The position numbers were made by a program, and so were the translations under genes. This document shows positions 7,418 through 17,951 of a stretch of DNA of 64,000 nucleotides, piece by piece. Numbering within the stretch: position 1 is the first letter of the stretch; every line of letters starts with the position of its first letter. Location: positions 496,001 through 560,000 of the forward strand of contig NZ_JANWTC010000001.1 of assembly GCF_024919295.1 (NCBI RefSeq), written 5' to 3'. The notes under the pieces were generated by a model. It did no database searches, was not told the DNA's origin, and was given only the letters and a program-made list of their open reading frames with translations. Origin of the DNA: Corynebacterium lemuris. GTDB lineage: Bacteria > Actinomycetota > Actinomycetes > Mycobacteriales > Mycobacteriaceae.

Positions 7418-8143
7418 TCACGGCCGCAGGACCGCGAAAGGGTCCGTGACTGTGAGGCTGTGTGCCGTGAAACGGAAGAGCTGGGCGGGCCGCCCGCCAC
7501 CGGCACCGGAGACCGTGCGCTCCCCGGTCGCCACCAGCTGGCCGCGCCGACTGAGGATGCGCTGCAGATTCGTCGCCGAGACCTCATGGCGGAGAACCGC
7601 CGAGTAGGCTTCGCGCAGCTGGGCGATGGTGAAGGTCTCCGGGGCGAGGGCGAAGGCGATGTTGGTGTAGGAGAGCTTGGCGCGCAGCCGTTCGGCCCCC
7701 ACCTGCACCAGCTCCCCGTGGTCGAAGGCCATCTCCGGCAGTTCCGCCACCGGCAGCCAGCCCAGTTCCCCGCCGGCCTCCGGGCCTTCCGTCCACGGCA
7801 CCAGGGCGAGAAAGGCGGTGGCGATGGTCCGGTCCCACGGGTCCCGCCCGGGCGCGCCCCGGGTCTCCAGCTGCTCCACATGCGCCGGGGTACGCGTCCC
7901 GGTGCGCTCGCCAAGGTGGCGCAGCACCGATTCCCCCAGGGTCTCGTCAACCTCGACGGGGCCGCTGGGCAGCGCCCACCGGCCCTCGAAGGGCGGACGG
8001 TACCGCCTGTGGGCGAGCACCTCCAGGCGCTGAGGCGCCGCATCAGCGAGTCCCACCCGCAGCAGCACCGCGACGGCCTCATGGCGGTATTTGGCCACGC
8101 CCTGTAGATCACGCAGAGGGCCGGGTTTTCTGGGGTTGTGCAC
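7418..8143 (-). CDS. nrtR: NrtR/NdnR-type Nudix repressor of NAD biosynthesis
   Basis: A 241-residue protein with an N-terminal Nudix-like domain (RPPFEGRWALPSGPVEVDE) and a C-terminal winged helix (about 150-225, with FTIAQLREAYSAVLRHEV and RRGQLV). This fusion is the NrtR family; in C. glutamicum the homologue NdnR represses NAD synthesis genes in response to NAD metabolites. Here it is divergent from nadB, its likely target. I start at GTG 8143: a TAGCAT on the minus strand (8151-8156) is a -10 placed to start transcription at about 8143-8144, so the message would be leaderless. The frame stays open much further upstream, but that part lies antisense to nadB. Confidence 0.87.
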   Translation of the reverse strand: MHNPRKPGPLRDLQGVAKYRHEAVAVLLRVGLADAAPQRLEVLAHRRYRPPFEGRWALPSGPVEVDETLGESVLRHLGERTGTRTPAHVEQLETRGAPGRDPWDRTIATAFLALVPWTEGPEAGGELGWLPVAELPEMAFDHGELVQVGAERLRAKLSYTNIAFALAPETFTIAQLREAYSAVLRHEVSATNLQRILSRRGQLVATGERTVSGAGGGRPAQLFRFTAHSLTVTDPFAVLRP

Positions 8144-8150
8144 GGGCAGG

Positions 8151-8160
8151 ATGCTAGCAT
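8151..8160. promoter_or_regulatory. Palindromic overlapping -10 elements of nrtR and nadB, likely NrtR operator
   Basis: ATGCTAGCAT is a perfect palindrome that provides a TAGCAT on each strand, and is extended by AGCATGCT (8156-8163). Both divergent promoters would share it, so one bound repressor could silence both genes. That NrtR binds here is inference. Confidence 0.5.
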
Positions 8161-8204
8161 GCTGCGTAGTTTCCGACTCCCGGTCGAAAACCCGAGGAGG
8201 AGCC

Positions 8205-9878
8205 ATGACACCCACCCACACCACCGGCCAACTCGCCACGCCTGCACCCACCTGGCGGCGTGAAACTGGAGTCGTCATCATCGGCTCCGGGGCCGCCGGG
8301 CTGACCGCCGCAGTCCACCTCGCCGACGCCGACATACCCGCGGTGCTGCTCACCCGCGCGACCGACCCGGCGGAATCCGCCACGAACTGGGCCCAGGGCG
8401 GGCTGGCAGCCGTCTGGGACTCCACCGACTCCACCGACGCCCACATCGCCGACACCCTGACCGCCGGGGCAGGACTGTGCGATCCCGCGGCGGTGCGCAC
8501 CCTCGTCGAGTCCGCGCCGGAGGTCATCCGCCGCCTGGTCGACCTCGGTGCCGATTTCGACCGGTCAGGGGAGAGCCAGGATGACTACGACCTCCACCTG
8601 GAGGGCGGGCACAGCGCCCGCCGCATCCTCCACTCGCGTGGCGACGGCTCCGGCCGGGAGGTGGAGCGCACGCTCCTGCACGCCCTACGCCGGCGTCTCG
8701 ACCAGCCGGGCTGCAGCGTGCGGCTGCGCACCGGGCTGCGCGCCGTCGACATCCTCACCGACCGCCACGGCGCGGCCTGCGGGGTACGCGTGTGCGACGG
8801 GGCGGGCGCGATCGGCGACCTGTCGGCCATCACCGTCATCCTGGCCACCGGCGGCGCCGGTCAGGCGTGGACCCTGACCTCGAATCCGGCTGTGGCCACC
8901 GGTGACGGGCTGGCCATGGCCTGGCGTGCCGGGGCTGCGGTGCGGGACATCGAGTTCACCCAGTTCCACCCCACGATCCTCCACCGCCGCGCCGGGCAGC
9001 CCCGTGCCGGCGGACGTGACGTGCTCATCTCCGAGGCGGTCCGCGGCGAGGGCGCCGTGCTGCTCGACCATGGTGGTCACCGCGTCATGGTGGGTGTGCA
9101 TCCGCTGGCCGATCTCGCCCCGCGGGACGTGGTCTCTGCGGCGATGCACGCGCACATGGCGGGGACAGGGGAGGAGTGCCTGCTTCTCGACGCCCGCCAC
9201 TTCGGCCCCGCAGCCTGGGTGGAGAAATTTCCCGGCATCCTGCGGATGCTGCGTGAGCGCGGCGTCGATCCGGTGACCGAACCCGTCCCGGTGCGTCCCG
9301 GTGCGCACTACCTGTGCGGTGGGGTGGCCGCCGACATGATGGGGCGCACCACCGTCCCCGGCCTGTTCGCGATCGGGGAGGTGGCCACGACCGGGGCGCA
9401 GGGCGCGAACCGGCTGGCCTCGAATTCGGTGCCTGAGGCGCTGGTCATGGGCGACCGGTTGGGTCGATGGCTGCGCGGTCTGCCGCGGGAGACCCCCGGA
9501 CAACCGGTGGTGCGCCCCTCGGTGCCCCTGACAGAACCGGGCGGCCGGGCCCGGATCAATGAGCTCATGGACACCCACGTCGGGGTCCTACGGGAGGCCG
9601 CGCGCCTGGACACCGCCATCGCGGAACTGGAGGCGCTGCCCGGCACCGGGGTGCTGGACGACGCGGCCCTCGACACCACCGCCATCCACACCACCGCGCT
9701 GCTGGTCGCGCACGCCGCCCGGGAACGGACGGAGTCCCGAGGCGCCCACCGCCGCGCCGACCACCCGGAGACCGCCCCGGCCTGGGAGGTGCATCTGTGC
9801 CTGCAGGCCGGTCCCACCGGCATGCGGATCAGCCGTGAACCGGTGGGCCGGGACAGCACCGTCGCGGCGCTGATCTGA
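8205..9878 (+). CDS. nadB: L-aspartate oxidase
   Basis: A 557-residue flavoenzyme that oxidises L-aspartate to iminoaspartate, the first step of de novo NAD synthesis. Seen: FAD-binding VVIIGSGAAGLTAAVHLAD, then TNWAQGG, HSARRILHSRGDGSG, IEFTQFHPTIL, and GAQGANRLASNSVPEAL in the C-terminal FAD region. ATG 8205 has GAGGAG directly upstream. The usual partners nadA and nadC are not adjacent and must be elsewhere, if present. C. glutamicum is known to carry nadA-nadC with ndnR; a free-standing nadB beside nrtR suggests a different route to NAD autonomy here. Confidence 0.93.
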   Translation: MTPTHTTGQLATPAPTWRRETGVVIIGSGAAGLTAAVHLADADIPAVLLTRATDPAESATNWAQGGLAAVWDSTDSTDAHIADTLTAGAGLCDPAAVRTLVESAPEVIRRLVDLGADFDRSGESQDDYDLHLEGGHSARRILHSRGDGSGREVERTLLHALRRRLDQPGCSVRLRTGLRAVDILTDRHGAACGVRVCDGAGAIGDLSAITVILATGGAGQAWTLTSNPAVATGDGLAMAWRAGAAVRDIEFTQFHPTILHRRAGQPRAGGRDVLISEAVRGEGAVLLDHGGHRVMVGVHPLADLAPRDVVSAAMHAHMAGTGEECLLLDARHFGPAAWVEKFPGILRMLRERGVDPVTEPVPVRPGAHYLCGGVAADMMGRTTVPGLFAIGEVATTGAQGANRLASNSVPEALVMGDRLGRWLRGLPRETPGQPVVRPSVPLTEPGGRARINELMDTHVGVLREAARLDTAIAELEALPGTGVLDDAALDTTAIHTTALLVAHAARERTESRGAHRRADHPETAPAWEVHLCLQAGPTGMRISREPVGRDSTVAALI

Positions 9879-9884
9879 ACTGCG

Positions 9885-10412
9885 CTAAAGCAGGAACTGC
9901 GCGGCCTGCCGGTAGAAAGGCTCCGATTCCCGGCCGACGTTGAGGGCCGCGAAGGTGGTGGGTTCGATGCCGCATTCGGTGTCGTGGAAGATATACAGGA
10001 TGGGATCAGCCCCCAGCGTGCCCAGCGCGCGGCGGACGGGGTCAGCCCCGAGGGCCCCGGAGAATGCGGACAGGGAGGCCCGGTGCCATTCTTCGTCAGT
10101 CCCGGCCCATGCCTCGTGCAGCTCCCGGGTCAGGGCGCAGACCTCCGCGAGGCGCGGGGTGTGCAGCGGTTGGCAGAAATCATCCGGTGTCCACCGCTGG
10201 CAGGGGGTCATGCCGATGGTGTCGGTGTCATCCAGCACCCCGAACCACGGCGACAGGTTGCCGGGGTCGGGCACCAGGGTGGCGCCGTAGATCTTCTCGC
10301 CGCGCAGGTGCTCGGAGTTCCGGTGGATCGTCTCGACGAGCGCAGACGTGAGCAGCGTGCGGAAGGACTCGATGGTGTGGGGCACGGTCAACGGGGGCTC
10401 TCCTGCAGGCAT
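9885..10412 (-). CDS. Hypothetical protein, possibly DUF4303-like
   Basis: A 175-residue protein without signal peptide or membrane segment. It is rich in acidic residues and tryptophan (SPWFGVLDDTDTIG, then ILYIFHDTECGIEP), with a weak resemblance to DUF4303/SMI1-like proteins. It converges with nadB, with 6 bases between the stops. ATG 10412 has no good ribosome site, whereas a TTG at 10391 has GGAG about seven bases upstream, so the true protein may be seven residues shorter. Function is unknown. Confidence 0.65.
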   Translation of the reverse strand: MPAGEPPLTVPHTIESFRTLLTSALVETIHRNSEHLRGEKIYGATLVPDPGNLSPWFGVLDDTDTIGMTPCQRWTPDDFCQPLHTPRLAEVCALTRELHEAWAGTDEEWHRASLSAFSGALGADPVRRALGTLGADPILYIFHDTECGIEPTTFAALNVGRESEPFYRQAAQFLL

Positions 10413-10580
10413 GGGGTGGTGGAAGTCACCTTAAGCGCCCCGCGCCGCCCGCGCCACCAGGGGAGCCGGGCTCAGCGGTGCTCGCCGACATCCTGCCGGG
10501 AAGACCGTCGGTCATTGCCACATGTGCCCCGGGCACAGCCTTGTGGCCTGCGCTTGCTGACGTCCCCGGCCCCGGGTTCA

Positions 10581-12203
10581 ATGGAGGTTGTGCTTGATTT
10601 CCTCGCCGCCAACCCGCTGATCGCCCTCGTTGCGATCCTCGCCGTGGGTCTCGCGCTGGGTAAGATCCGTATCCTCGGCATCTCGCTGGGCGCAGCGGCG
10701 GTGCTCTTCGTGGCCCTCGGCCTGTCCACGGCGAACCCCGACATCCAGATCCCCACGCTCATCTACCAGCTGGGCCTGGCGATGTTCGTCTACGCGATCG
10801 GGCTGACGGCCGGCGAGCAGTTCTTCGCGGAGTTCCGGGCCCGCGGCTGGCGCCTCACGCTGTTCATGATCCTGCTGCTCACCGGCCTGGTCGGGGTCGG
10901 CTACGCCATCATCCGCGCCTTCGGTCTGGGCGAGCTGACCGGTGCCGGCATGTTCGCCGGCGCGCTGAGCTCCACCCCGGGCATGGCCGCAGTCGTCGAC
11001 ATGGTCAAGGACGGATCGCTGGTGGACCCGGGGCGCGCCGGGGAGCCGGTCATCGGTTATTCGCTGGCCTACCCCGGTGCGGTGGTCGGCTCCATCCTGG
11101 TCGCCGCAGTCGGTGCGAAGCTGCTGAAGGTCGACCACCGGGCGGATGCGGAGAAGGAGGGGTTGATCATCGCCCCGCTGGAGTGGGACGGGGTGCGCAT
11201 CGGACCGGGCATCGAGGGGACGGTGGCGCAGCTGCCGCGGCTGGCCGGCGCGGAGATCATCCCCACCCGCATCGTCCACGGCGAGCTCGACCATTCCCTG
11301 GCCGCGCCCGGGGACCGCCTGCATGAGGGGATGGTGCTGCTCATCAACGGCACGCGGGAGGCCCTCGCCACTGCCCAGCGCAACCTCGGCGGTCAGGTGA
11401 CGGTGAAGATCGAGGACACGGACCTCGTCTACAGCCGGATGACGGTGTCGAATCCGAAGGTGGTCGGCCGTACCCTCGCGGAGCTGGACACCGTCTCCTC
11501 GGGTTTCCGGATAGCGCGCATCCGCCGCGGGGATGCGGAGGAGGTGCCGCATCCGGAGGACGTGCTCAACTACTCCGACCGGGTGCGGGTCGTCGCCGCC
11601 CCCAACCGTATGGCGGAGATCCGGGCGTTCCTGGGGGATTCGGAGAAGTCCCTGGCGGCGCCTGATCTCCTGCCCTTCGCACTCGGTCTGCTCGGCGGTC
11701 TGCTGCTGGGGGCCATCCCCATCCCGCTGCCGGGTGATTCGGTGCTCTCCCTCGGTTTCGGCGGTGGCCCCATCGTCGTCGGACTCATCCTCGGGGCGCT
11801 GCACCGCACGGGTCCGCTGACGTGGACGATGCCGTACCACGCCGTCCACACCCTCAACACCCTCGGTCTCTCCCTCTTCCTGGCCGGGGTGGGCACCACC
11901 GCGGGCGCCGGTTTCCGGGAGGCGCTGACCGACCCCTCCTCGCTGACGGTCATCGGGGCGGGACTGCTGCTCACCCTGGTCTCCGCGGTGGTGTGCGCGG
12001 TCGCCGGCATGCTGGTGCTGCGCCTGACCTGGGATGAATCGATGGGTGTCGCGGCCGGGGCGACGACCAACCCGGCGGTGATCTCCTACCTCAACGGCCA
12101 GACGGGCACGGAGTTGGCGGCGCGGGGTTATGCCACGGTGTACCCGACGGCGATGATCGGCAAGATCATCGCCAGCCAGATCCTCGTCCTCCTGCTGCTC
12201 TAG
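10581..12203 (+). CDS. AspT/YidE-family membrane transporter with TrkA-C domain
   Basis: A 540-residue inner-membrane protein with two sets of about five helices flanking a soluble part. The first set covers residues 1-180. The soluble region (about 195-360) contains RCK/TrkA-C-like segments (NPKVVGRTLAELDTVSSGF, then DVLNYSDRVRVVAAPNRM). The second membrane half carries GTTAGAGFREAL and ATTNPAVISYL. The layout and the GALSSTPGMAA/ATTNPA repeats fit the aspartate:alanine exchanger superfamily; the substrate cannot be read from sequence. ATG 10581 is chosen; GTG 10590 is an alternative. It follows nadB, an aspartate-consuming enzyme, at a distance. Confidence 0.85.
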   Translation: MEVVLDFLAANPLIALVAILAVGLALGKIRILGISLGAAAVLFVALGLSTANPDIQIPTLIYQLGLAMFVYAIGLTAGEQFFAEFRARGWRLTLFMILLLTGLVGVGYAIIRAFGLGELTGAGMFAGALSSTPGMAAVVDMVKDGSLVDPGRAGEPVIGYSLAYPGAVVGSILVAAVGAKLLKVDHRADAEKEGLIIAPLEWDGVRIGPGIEGTVAQLPRLAGAEIIPTRIVHGELDHSLAAPGDRLHEGMVLLINGTREALATAQRNLGGQVTVKIEDTDLVYSRMTVSNPKVVGRTLAELDTVSSGFRIARIRRGDAEEVPHPEDVLNYSDRVRVVAAPNRMAEIRAFLGDSEKSLAAPDLLPFALGLLGGLLLGAIPIPLPGDSVLSLGFGGGPIVVGLILGALHRTGPLTWTMPYHAVHTLNTLGLSLFLAGVGTTAGAGFREALTDPSSLTVIGAGLLLTLVSAVVCAVAGMLVLRLTWDESMGVAAGATTNPAVISYLNGQTGTELAARGYATVYPTAMIGKIIASQILVLLLL

Positions 12204-12273
12204 CCCCAGCAGGTTCCCAGGAAACGGGAGTAGTCTGGACGGGCTTGTCTCATCCATCCCTGAAGGAGCCCCC

Positions 12274-12759
12274 GTGCGTCTGTCCAACACCGGCCGATAC
12301 CTCATCGCCATTGTCCTCGTCGCCTGGATCGGCGTGCTGGCGCTGCTCATCGGGATGCGCACTACCACGGGTGCGGAGACCCGTTTCGACACTGCGGGGG
12401 CCCTCGAGCAGGCGGTCGGCACCGTGGATGCCCAGGGTCTGAACATCGTGGGCCTGTCCCCGCAGGACCTCTACGGCGATGAGTGGGTCGCGGCCGCCGT
12501 CGTCTGCCCCTACGCCACCACGCAGGGCATCACCGAGAACTTCGAGGCCGACGCCACCGAACTGGAACTGGGTTCCGGCGGGGTCCCGGAGGACACCAAC
12601 TACCTGCTGCTGCGTTCCGCGGACGGCGGCCAGGCCTTCGACCGCATCGCGCGCGCCGACATCGACCTGTGCAGCGTCCCGCTGGGCGGTTACTTCGATT
12701 CGCGTGTCATGCTGCCGCTGGGCAAGACCACCGAGGGCGGCTGGGTTCTGCTGAACTAG
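12274..12759 (+). CDS. Conserved membrane-anchored hypothetical protein
   Basis: A 161-residue protein with one N-terminal helix (about residues 8-27, YLIAIVLVAWIGVLALLIGM) and an extracytoplasmic remainder containing two cysteines (VVCPY and DLCSVP) that could pair. GTG 12274 has GAAGGAG five bases upstream. It sits directly before tsaB with an 18-base gap and may be co-transcribed. I do not recognise a domain, and the function is unknown. Confidence 0.75.
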   Translation: MRLSNTGRYLIAIVLVAWIGVLALLIGMRTTTGAETRFDTAGALEQAVGTVDAQGLNIVGLSPQDLYGDEWVAAAVVCPYATTQGITENFEADATELELGSGGVPEDTNYLLLRSADGGQAFDRIARADIDLCSVPLGGYFDSRVMLPLGKTTEGGWVLLN

Positions 12760-12777
12760 CTGGCCTATCCTGGGGGC

Positions 12778-13440
12778 GTGCTTGTACTGGCGATTGACAC
12801 CTCCACCCCCGACCTGGTCACGGGCCTCGTCGACACGTCCACGGGTCAGGTCCATGACCGGGTGCTCCCGGGGACCCGAGCCCATAATGAGCAGCTCACT
12901 CCCGCCGTGCGGGCCCTGCTTGCCGACGCCGCCGTGGACTTCACCGACCTCGACGCCGTCGTCGTGGGCTGTGGTCCGGGCCCCTTCACCGGCCTGCGGG
13001 TCGGGATGGCCACCGCCGCCGCCTTCGGTGACGCCCTGGGCATCCCGGTCCACGGGGTGTGCTCGCTCGACGCCATCGCCCGCCGCCTGCCGGATGCGCG
13101 CAGGCTGGTGGCCACCGACGCCCGCCGCCGGGAGATCTACTGGGCCACCTACGAGGGGGAGACCCGGACGGCGGGCCCGGACGTGGTGAAACCCGCTGAG
13201 CTCACACTCCCGCACGAGGTGACGGTCATCTCCGTGCCGGCACATCTGGCGGAGCAGTTGCCGGAGGGGCTGCGGGGCGTCGATAAGCAGGACCTGTCAC
13301 CGGACGCCGCCTCCCTCGTGGCGGTCGCCGACCTTGAGGCGGTGCCGGACCCGCTGGTGCCGCTGTACCTGCGCCGGCCGGACGCGAAGGAACCGAAGCC
13401 GGTGCCGAAATCACCCGCCATCCCGGAAGTGGAGCTGTAG
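12778..13440 (+). CDS. tsaB: tRNA t6A biosynthesis protein TsaB
   Basis: A 220-residue ASKHA-fold protein, the TsaD partner in making threonylcarbamoyl-adenosine on tRNA. Motifs: LAIDTSTPDLVTGLVD at the N-terminus, HNEQLTPAV, and VVVGCGPGPFTGLRVGMATA around residue 60-80. It lacks the metal-binding histidines of TsaD, as usual. GTG start at 12778. Its stop is followed directly by the rimI ATG, forming the tsaB-rimI-tsaD operon. Confidence 0.94.
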   Translation: MLVLAIDTSTPDLVTGLVDTSTGQVHDRVLPGTRAHNEQLTPAVRALLADAAVDFTDLDAVVVGCGPGPFTGLRVGMATAAAFGDALGIPVHGVCSLDAIARRLPDARRLVATDARRREIYWATYEGETRTAGPDVVKPAELTLPHEVTVISVPAHLAEQLPEGLRGVDKQDLSPDAASLVAVADLEAVPDPLVPLYLRRPDAKEPKPVPKSPAIPEVEL

Positions 13441-13902
13441 ATGGAGATCCATCGCCTGAGCTTTCAAAACGCCGCCCGCTGCGCCGAACTGGAGCAGCTG
13501 CTGTTCCCGGAGGACAACCCGTGGTCCCGGGACATCTTCGTGGTGGAGTTCGCCCAGCCGAACAACCTCTACCTGGGGGTCTTCGACGGGGATGACCTGC
13601 TGGCCTACGGCGGGATCTCCCAGCTGGGCCCGCGGCACGACCCGGAGTTCGAGATCCACACCATCGGCGTCGACCCTGACCACCGGCGCCGCGGACTCGG
13701 CCGCCTGCTCATGCAGCAGCTGCTCGCGGTGGTCGACAGCACGGGCGGGGAGGCCTTCCTCGAGGTGCGCACCGACAACGAGGCGGCCATCGCCCTCTAC
13801 GAGGGGCTCGATTTCGAGCGGATCGGGGAACGGAAGAACTACTACCAGCCCTCGGGGGCTGATGCGTACACCATGAAGCGACCCGCGAGGAGTGAGCAAT
13901 GA
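13441..13902 (+). CDS. rimI: GNAT acetyltransferase RimI
   Basis: A 153-residue GNAT-fold N-acetyltransferase, predicted to acetylate the N-terminus of ribosomal protein S18 and perhaps others. The acetyl-CoA binding loop [18 protein letters not shown] is at about residues 79-96, followed by [20 protein letters not shown], the classic motif B. It abuts tsaB with no gap and overlaps tsaD by four bases (ATGA), so translation is coupled. Placement between tsaB and tsaD is the normal actinobacterial arrangement. Confidence 0.93.
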   Translation: MEIHRLSFQNAARCAELEQLLFPEDNPWSRDIFVVEFAQPNNLYLGVFDGDDLLAYGGISQLGPRHDPEFEIHTIGVDPDHRRRGLGRLLMQQLLAVVDSTGGEAFLEVRTDNEAAIALYEGLDFERIGERKNYYQPSGADAYTMKRPARSEQ

Positions 13903-14936
13903 TTGTCCTGGGTGTGGAGAGCAGCTGCGATGAGACCGGTGTCGGGCTCGTTGAACTCGCTGACGACGGCACCGTGAGGATCCTGGCCGATAAGGTGGCC
14001 TCCTCAATGCAGGAGCACGCCCGCTTCGGCGGCGTGGTCCCGGAGATCGCCTCGCGCGCCCATCTCGAGCAGATGGGCCCGGTGATGCGGGCGGCACTGG
14101 CGGAGGCGGGAATCGACAAGCCCGATGCCGTGGCCGCCACCGTCGGCCCCGGTCTGGCCGGTGCCCTCCTGGTCGGGGCCTCCGCCGCCAAGGCCTACGC
14201 AGCGGCCTGGGGAGTGCCCTTCTACGGCGTCAACCACCTCGGCGGGCATGTCGCGGTGGCGAACCTGGAGGGGGAGACCCTGCCGCACTCGGTGGCGCTG
14301 CTCGTCTCCGGCGGGCACACGCAGCTGCTGGAGGTCGAGGCCGTGGGCCGGCCCATGCGTGAGCTCGGCTCCACGCTTGATGACGCCGCCGGCGAGGCCT
14401 ACGACAAGGTCGCCCGCCTGCTGGGCCTGGGGTATCCGGGTGGGCCGGTCATCGACCGTCTCGCCAGACGCGGTGACCGGGCTGCGATCGCCTTCCCCCG
14501 CGGGCTGATGAAGAAATCCGATTCCCGCCACGACTTCTCCTTCTCCGGACTCAAGACCGCCGTCGCCCGCTACGTGGAGGCCGCCGAACGCGAGGAGCGG
14601 GTCATCTCCGTGGAGGACGTGTGCGCCTCCTTCCAGGAGGCCGTCTGCGATGTCCTCACCGTCAAGGCCGTGCGTGCCTGCCAGGACGTCGGCGCGAAGG
14701 TGCTGCTGTTGGGCGGGGGAGTGGCGGCGAATTCCCGGCTCCGGGAACTGGCGCAGGAGCGCTGCGTGGCCGTCGGCATCGAGCTGCGCGTGCCACGGTT
14801 CTCCCTGTGCACCGACAACGGCGTCATGATCGCGGCGCTGGCCGCCCAGCTCATTCATGAGGGGGCCGGGCCCAGCGAACTGACCGTGGGCACCGATCCC
14901 TCCCTGGAGGTGGAGGTCCCGCTCCTCGGGGCCTGA
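13899..14936 (+). CDS. tsaD: tRNA N6-threonylcarbamoyladenosine transferase TsaD
   Basis: A 345-residue enzyme transferring the threonylcarbamoyl group to A37 of tRNA, with TsaB and TsaE. Seen: [31 protein letters not shown] (first metal His), [13 protein letters not shown] (second His pair), [10 protein letters not shown], and the C-terminal CTDNGVMIA with the metal-binding Asp. Length is normal. ATG 13899 overlaps the rimI stop. A gap of 88 bases separates it from the next small gene. Confidence 0.96.
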   Translation: MIVLGVESSCDETGVGLVELADDGTVRILADKVASSMQEHARFGGVVPEIASRAHLEQMGPVMRAALAEAGIDKPDAVAATVGPGLAGALLVGASAAKAYAAAWGVPFYGVNHLGGHVAVANLEGETLPHSVALLVSGGHTQLLEVEAVGRPMRELGSTLDDAAGEAYDKVARLLGLGYPGGPVIDRLARRGDRAAIAFPRGLMKKSDSRHDFSFSGLKTAVARYVEAAEREERVISVEDVCASFQEAVCDVLTVKAVRACQDVGAKVLLLGGGVAANSRLRELAQERCVAVGIELRVPRFSLCTDNGVMIAALAAQLIHEGAGPSELTVGTDPSLEVEVPLLGA

Positions 14937-15024
14937 ACCGGTTCCGCCTGTTCGCCGAGCGAAGTCCCCCGGAGGCGGTTACGGTGACGTGGAACTTTCA
15001 CTTCCGACTGGAGAAGGACGCTTC

Positions 15025-15456
15025 ATGATCACCGGTTTCCTCGTCAACCCCGACCTGTCCCACCGCGTCATCGAATTCGAGCTCGACCAGGCCGCCCAGT
15101 TCCTCGGCGGTGTCGACCAGGACCGCGTGGCGGTCTCCTTCCAGGAGGACGGTTCCGACTACGCCGCCCTGTTCAACCCCACCGCCAGGACGCATGCCGC
15201 TGAGCCGAACCCGGTGGCCTCCCTGGCCCGTTCCGCAGCGGCGACCGGCGACCCGGCCTTCCTCGCCGATCCGACCACGGCGATCTCGGGGCCGGTCATC
15301 TTCGTCGGCGCCGAGGGCGGGGACATCGGCCTGGACGAGATCCGCCGGATCAAGGACGGTATGCGTGCGGTGCGCAACTACCGGGAGGACAACGAGGGGG
15401 ACTACCGCCTGTGGCGGGCGGCCGTCCTCAACCTGGGGCAGCTCCGCATCGACTAG
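15025..15456 (+). CDS. Conserved hypothetical protein upstream of groES
   Basis: A 143-residue soluble protein with no signal peptide. It starts at ATG 15025 because AGAAGGA stands about six bases upstream; the frame also extends to a GTG at 14989 without such a site. The sequence (FLVNPDLSHRVIEFELDQ, then GPVIFVGAEGGDIGLDEI) is acidic and looks globular. I do not recognise the family. It lies between tsaD and the groESL control region, on the same strand. Confidence 0.75.
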   Translation: MITGFLVNPDLSHRVIEFELDQAAQFLGGVDQDRVAVSFQEDGSDYAALFNPTARTHAAEPNPVASLARSAAATGDPAFLADPTTAISGPVIFVGAEGGDIGLDEIRRIKDGMRAVRNYREDNEGDYRLWRAAVLNLGQLRID

Positions 15457-15486
15457 ATCAGATCTGGCAGAAGTGAATGTTGAGCG

Positions 15487-15513
15487 CTGGCACTCGCGAG
15501 GGTAGAGTGCCAG
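15487..15513. promoter_or_regulatory. CIRCE element (HrcA operator)
   Basis: CTGGCACTC (15487-15495), a 9-base spacer, GAGTGCCAG (15505-15513). This matches the CIRCE form TTAGCACTC-N9-GAGTGCTAA in spacing and in the GCACTC/GAGTGC core. It lies about 95 bases upstream of groES, so heat-shock repression by HrcA is expected. Confidence 0.9.
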
Positions 15514-15608
15514 TAGGTTGTTTCACCCACAGTTGTTCACCCGCGACGACGACTGTGCTGGACCACAACCGGCACACTCAACTCACTCAACTTTCACGGA
15601 GGAATATC

Positions 15609-15908
15609 GTGGCAAACGTCAACATCAAGCCGCTCGAGGACAAGGTCCTGGTCCAGATCGTCGAGGCCGAGACCACCACCGCTTCCGGCCTGGTCATCCC
15701 GGACTCCGCCAAGGAGAAGCCGCAGGAGGCCACCGTCATCGCCGTGGGCCCGGGCCGCATGGACGAGGACGGGGACCGCATTCCGGTGGATGTCAAGGAG
15801 GGTGACACCGTCATCTTCTCCAAGTACGGCGGCACCGAGCTGAAGTACGACGGCGAGGAGTACCTGCTGCTCTCCGCACGTGACCTGCTCGCCATCGTCG
15901 AGAAGTAG
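15609..15908 (+). CDS. groES: Co-chaperonin GroES
   Basis: A 99-residue Hsp10 that caps the GroEL ring. Family segments: [40 protein letters not shown], and [16 protein letters not shown] at the end. The GTG start at 15609 (ANVNIKPL) follows an ACGGAGGA ribosome site; an in-frame upstream extension lies in the CIRCE leader. It is co-transcribed with groEL, 19 bases downstream. Confidence 0.97.
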   Translation: MANVNIKPLEDKVLVQIVEAETTTASGLVIPDSAKEKPQEATVIAVGPGRMDEDGDRIPVDVKEGDTVIFSKYGGTELKYDGEEYLLLSARDLLAIVEK

Positions 15909-15918
15909 TCGGGGGTAA

Positions 15919-17547
<1,629 letters not shown>

Positions 17548-17558
17548 GTGAGACGGCA

Positions 17559-17606
17559 TGAGGCCCGGTCCGGAACCTGCAGGTTCCGGACCGGGCCTCA
17601 GTTTTT
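17559..17606 (+). terminator. Rho-independent terminator after groEL
   Basis: A perfect 42-base palindrome (arms 17559-17579 and 17580-17600) followed by GTTTTT at 17601-17606. It begins 12 bases after the groEL stop. It may also serve the convergent whiB gene. Confidence 0.93.
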
Positions 17607-17621
17607 CTCCCGCCCCGCCGG

Positions 17622-17951
17622 TCAGGCGTTGACGGGGGAGGAGGCTGCCTTGGCTGCCACCCGGGTCTTCCGGCCGCCGCGGTTGCGCAGCACGCTCATG
17701 CGCTCGGACTCGGACAGTCCACCCCAGATGCCGTAGGGCTCAGCGACCTTGAGGGCGTGCTCCCGGCAGGTGGCGATGACGGGGCAGGCGTGGCAGATGG
17801 CCTTGGCGCGGTTCTCACGCTGGGAGCGGGCCCGGCCACGCTCGCCGTCCGGGTGGTAGAACACATCCGACTCCTCGCCCCGGCAGGTGCCGTGGAGCTG
17901 CCAATCCCAGAAATCGGCGTTGGGGCCCGGAAGCAGGTGCGGCTGTGACAT
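17622..17951 (-). CDS. whiB3: WhiB-family iron-sulphur regulator (WhiB3/WhcB type)
   Basis: A 109-residue WhiB-like protein. The four cluster cysteines are C23, C53, C56 and C62 (CHACPVIATC), followed by the conserved turn GIWGGLSESER and a basic C-terminal segment (RNRGGRKTRVAAKA) for DNA contact. WhiB proteins bind sigma factor region 4 and sense O2/NO through a [4Fe-4S] cluster. Its place between groEL and sigD matches whiB3 of Mycobacterium and, as I recall, whcB of C. glutamicum. ATG 17951 has GAGGAGAAG upstream. Confidence 0.92.
   Translation of the reverse strand: MSQPHLLPGPNADFWDWQLHGTCRGEESDVFYHPDGERGRARSQRENRAKAICHACPVIATCREHALKVAEPYGIWGGLSESERMSVLRNRGGRKTRVAAKAASSPVNA

Noticed and set aside
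8144..8527. Upstream extension of nrtR to a start at 8527
   Set aside because: The extension lies antisense to the nadB N-terminus and would bury the divergent promoters. The Nudix fold is complete from GTG 8143.
10578..12446. Long open frame (622 codons) on the minus strand antisense to the AspT-like transporter
   Set aside because: High-GC DNA leaves long antisense frames open. Its translation is Arg/His/Gln/Gly-rich without motifs, whereas the plus-strand frame encodes a clear transporter.
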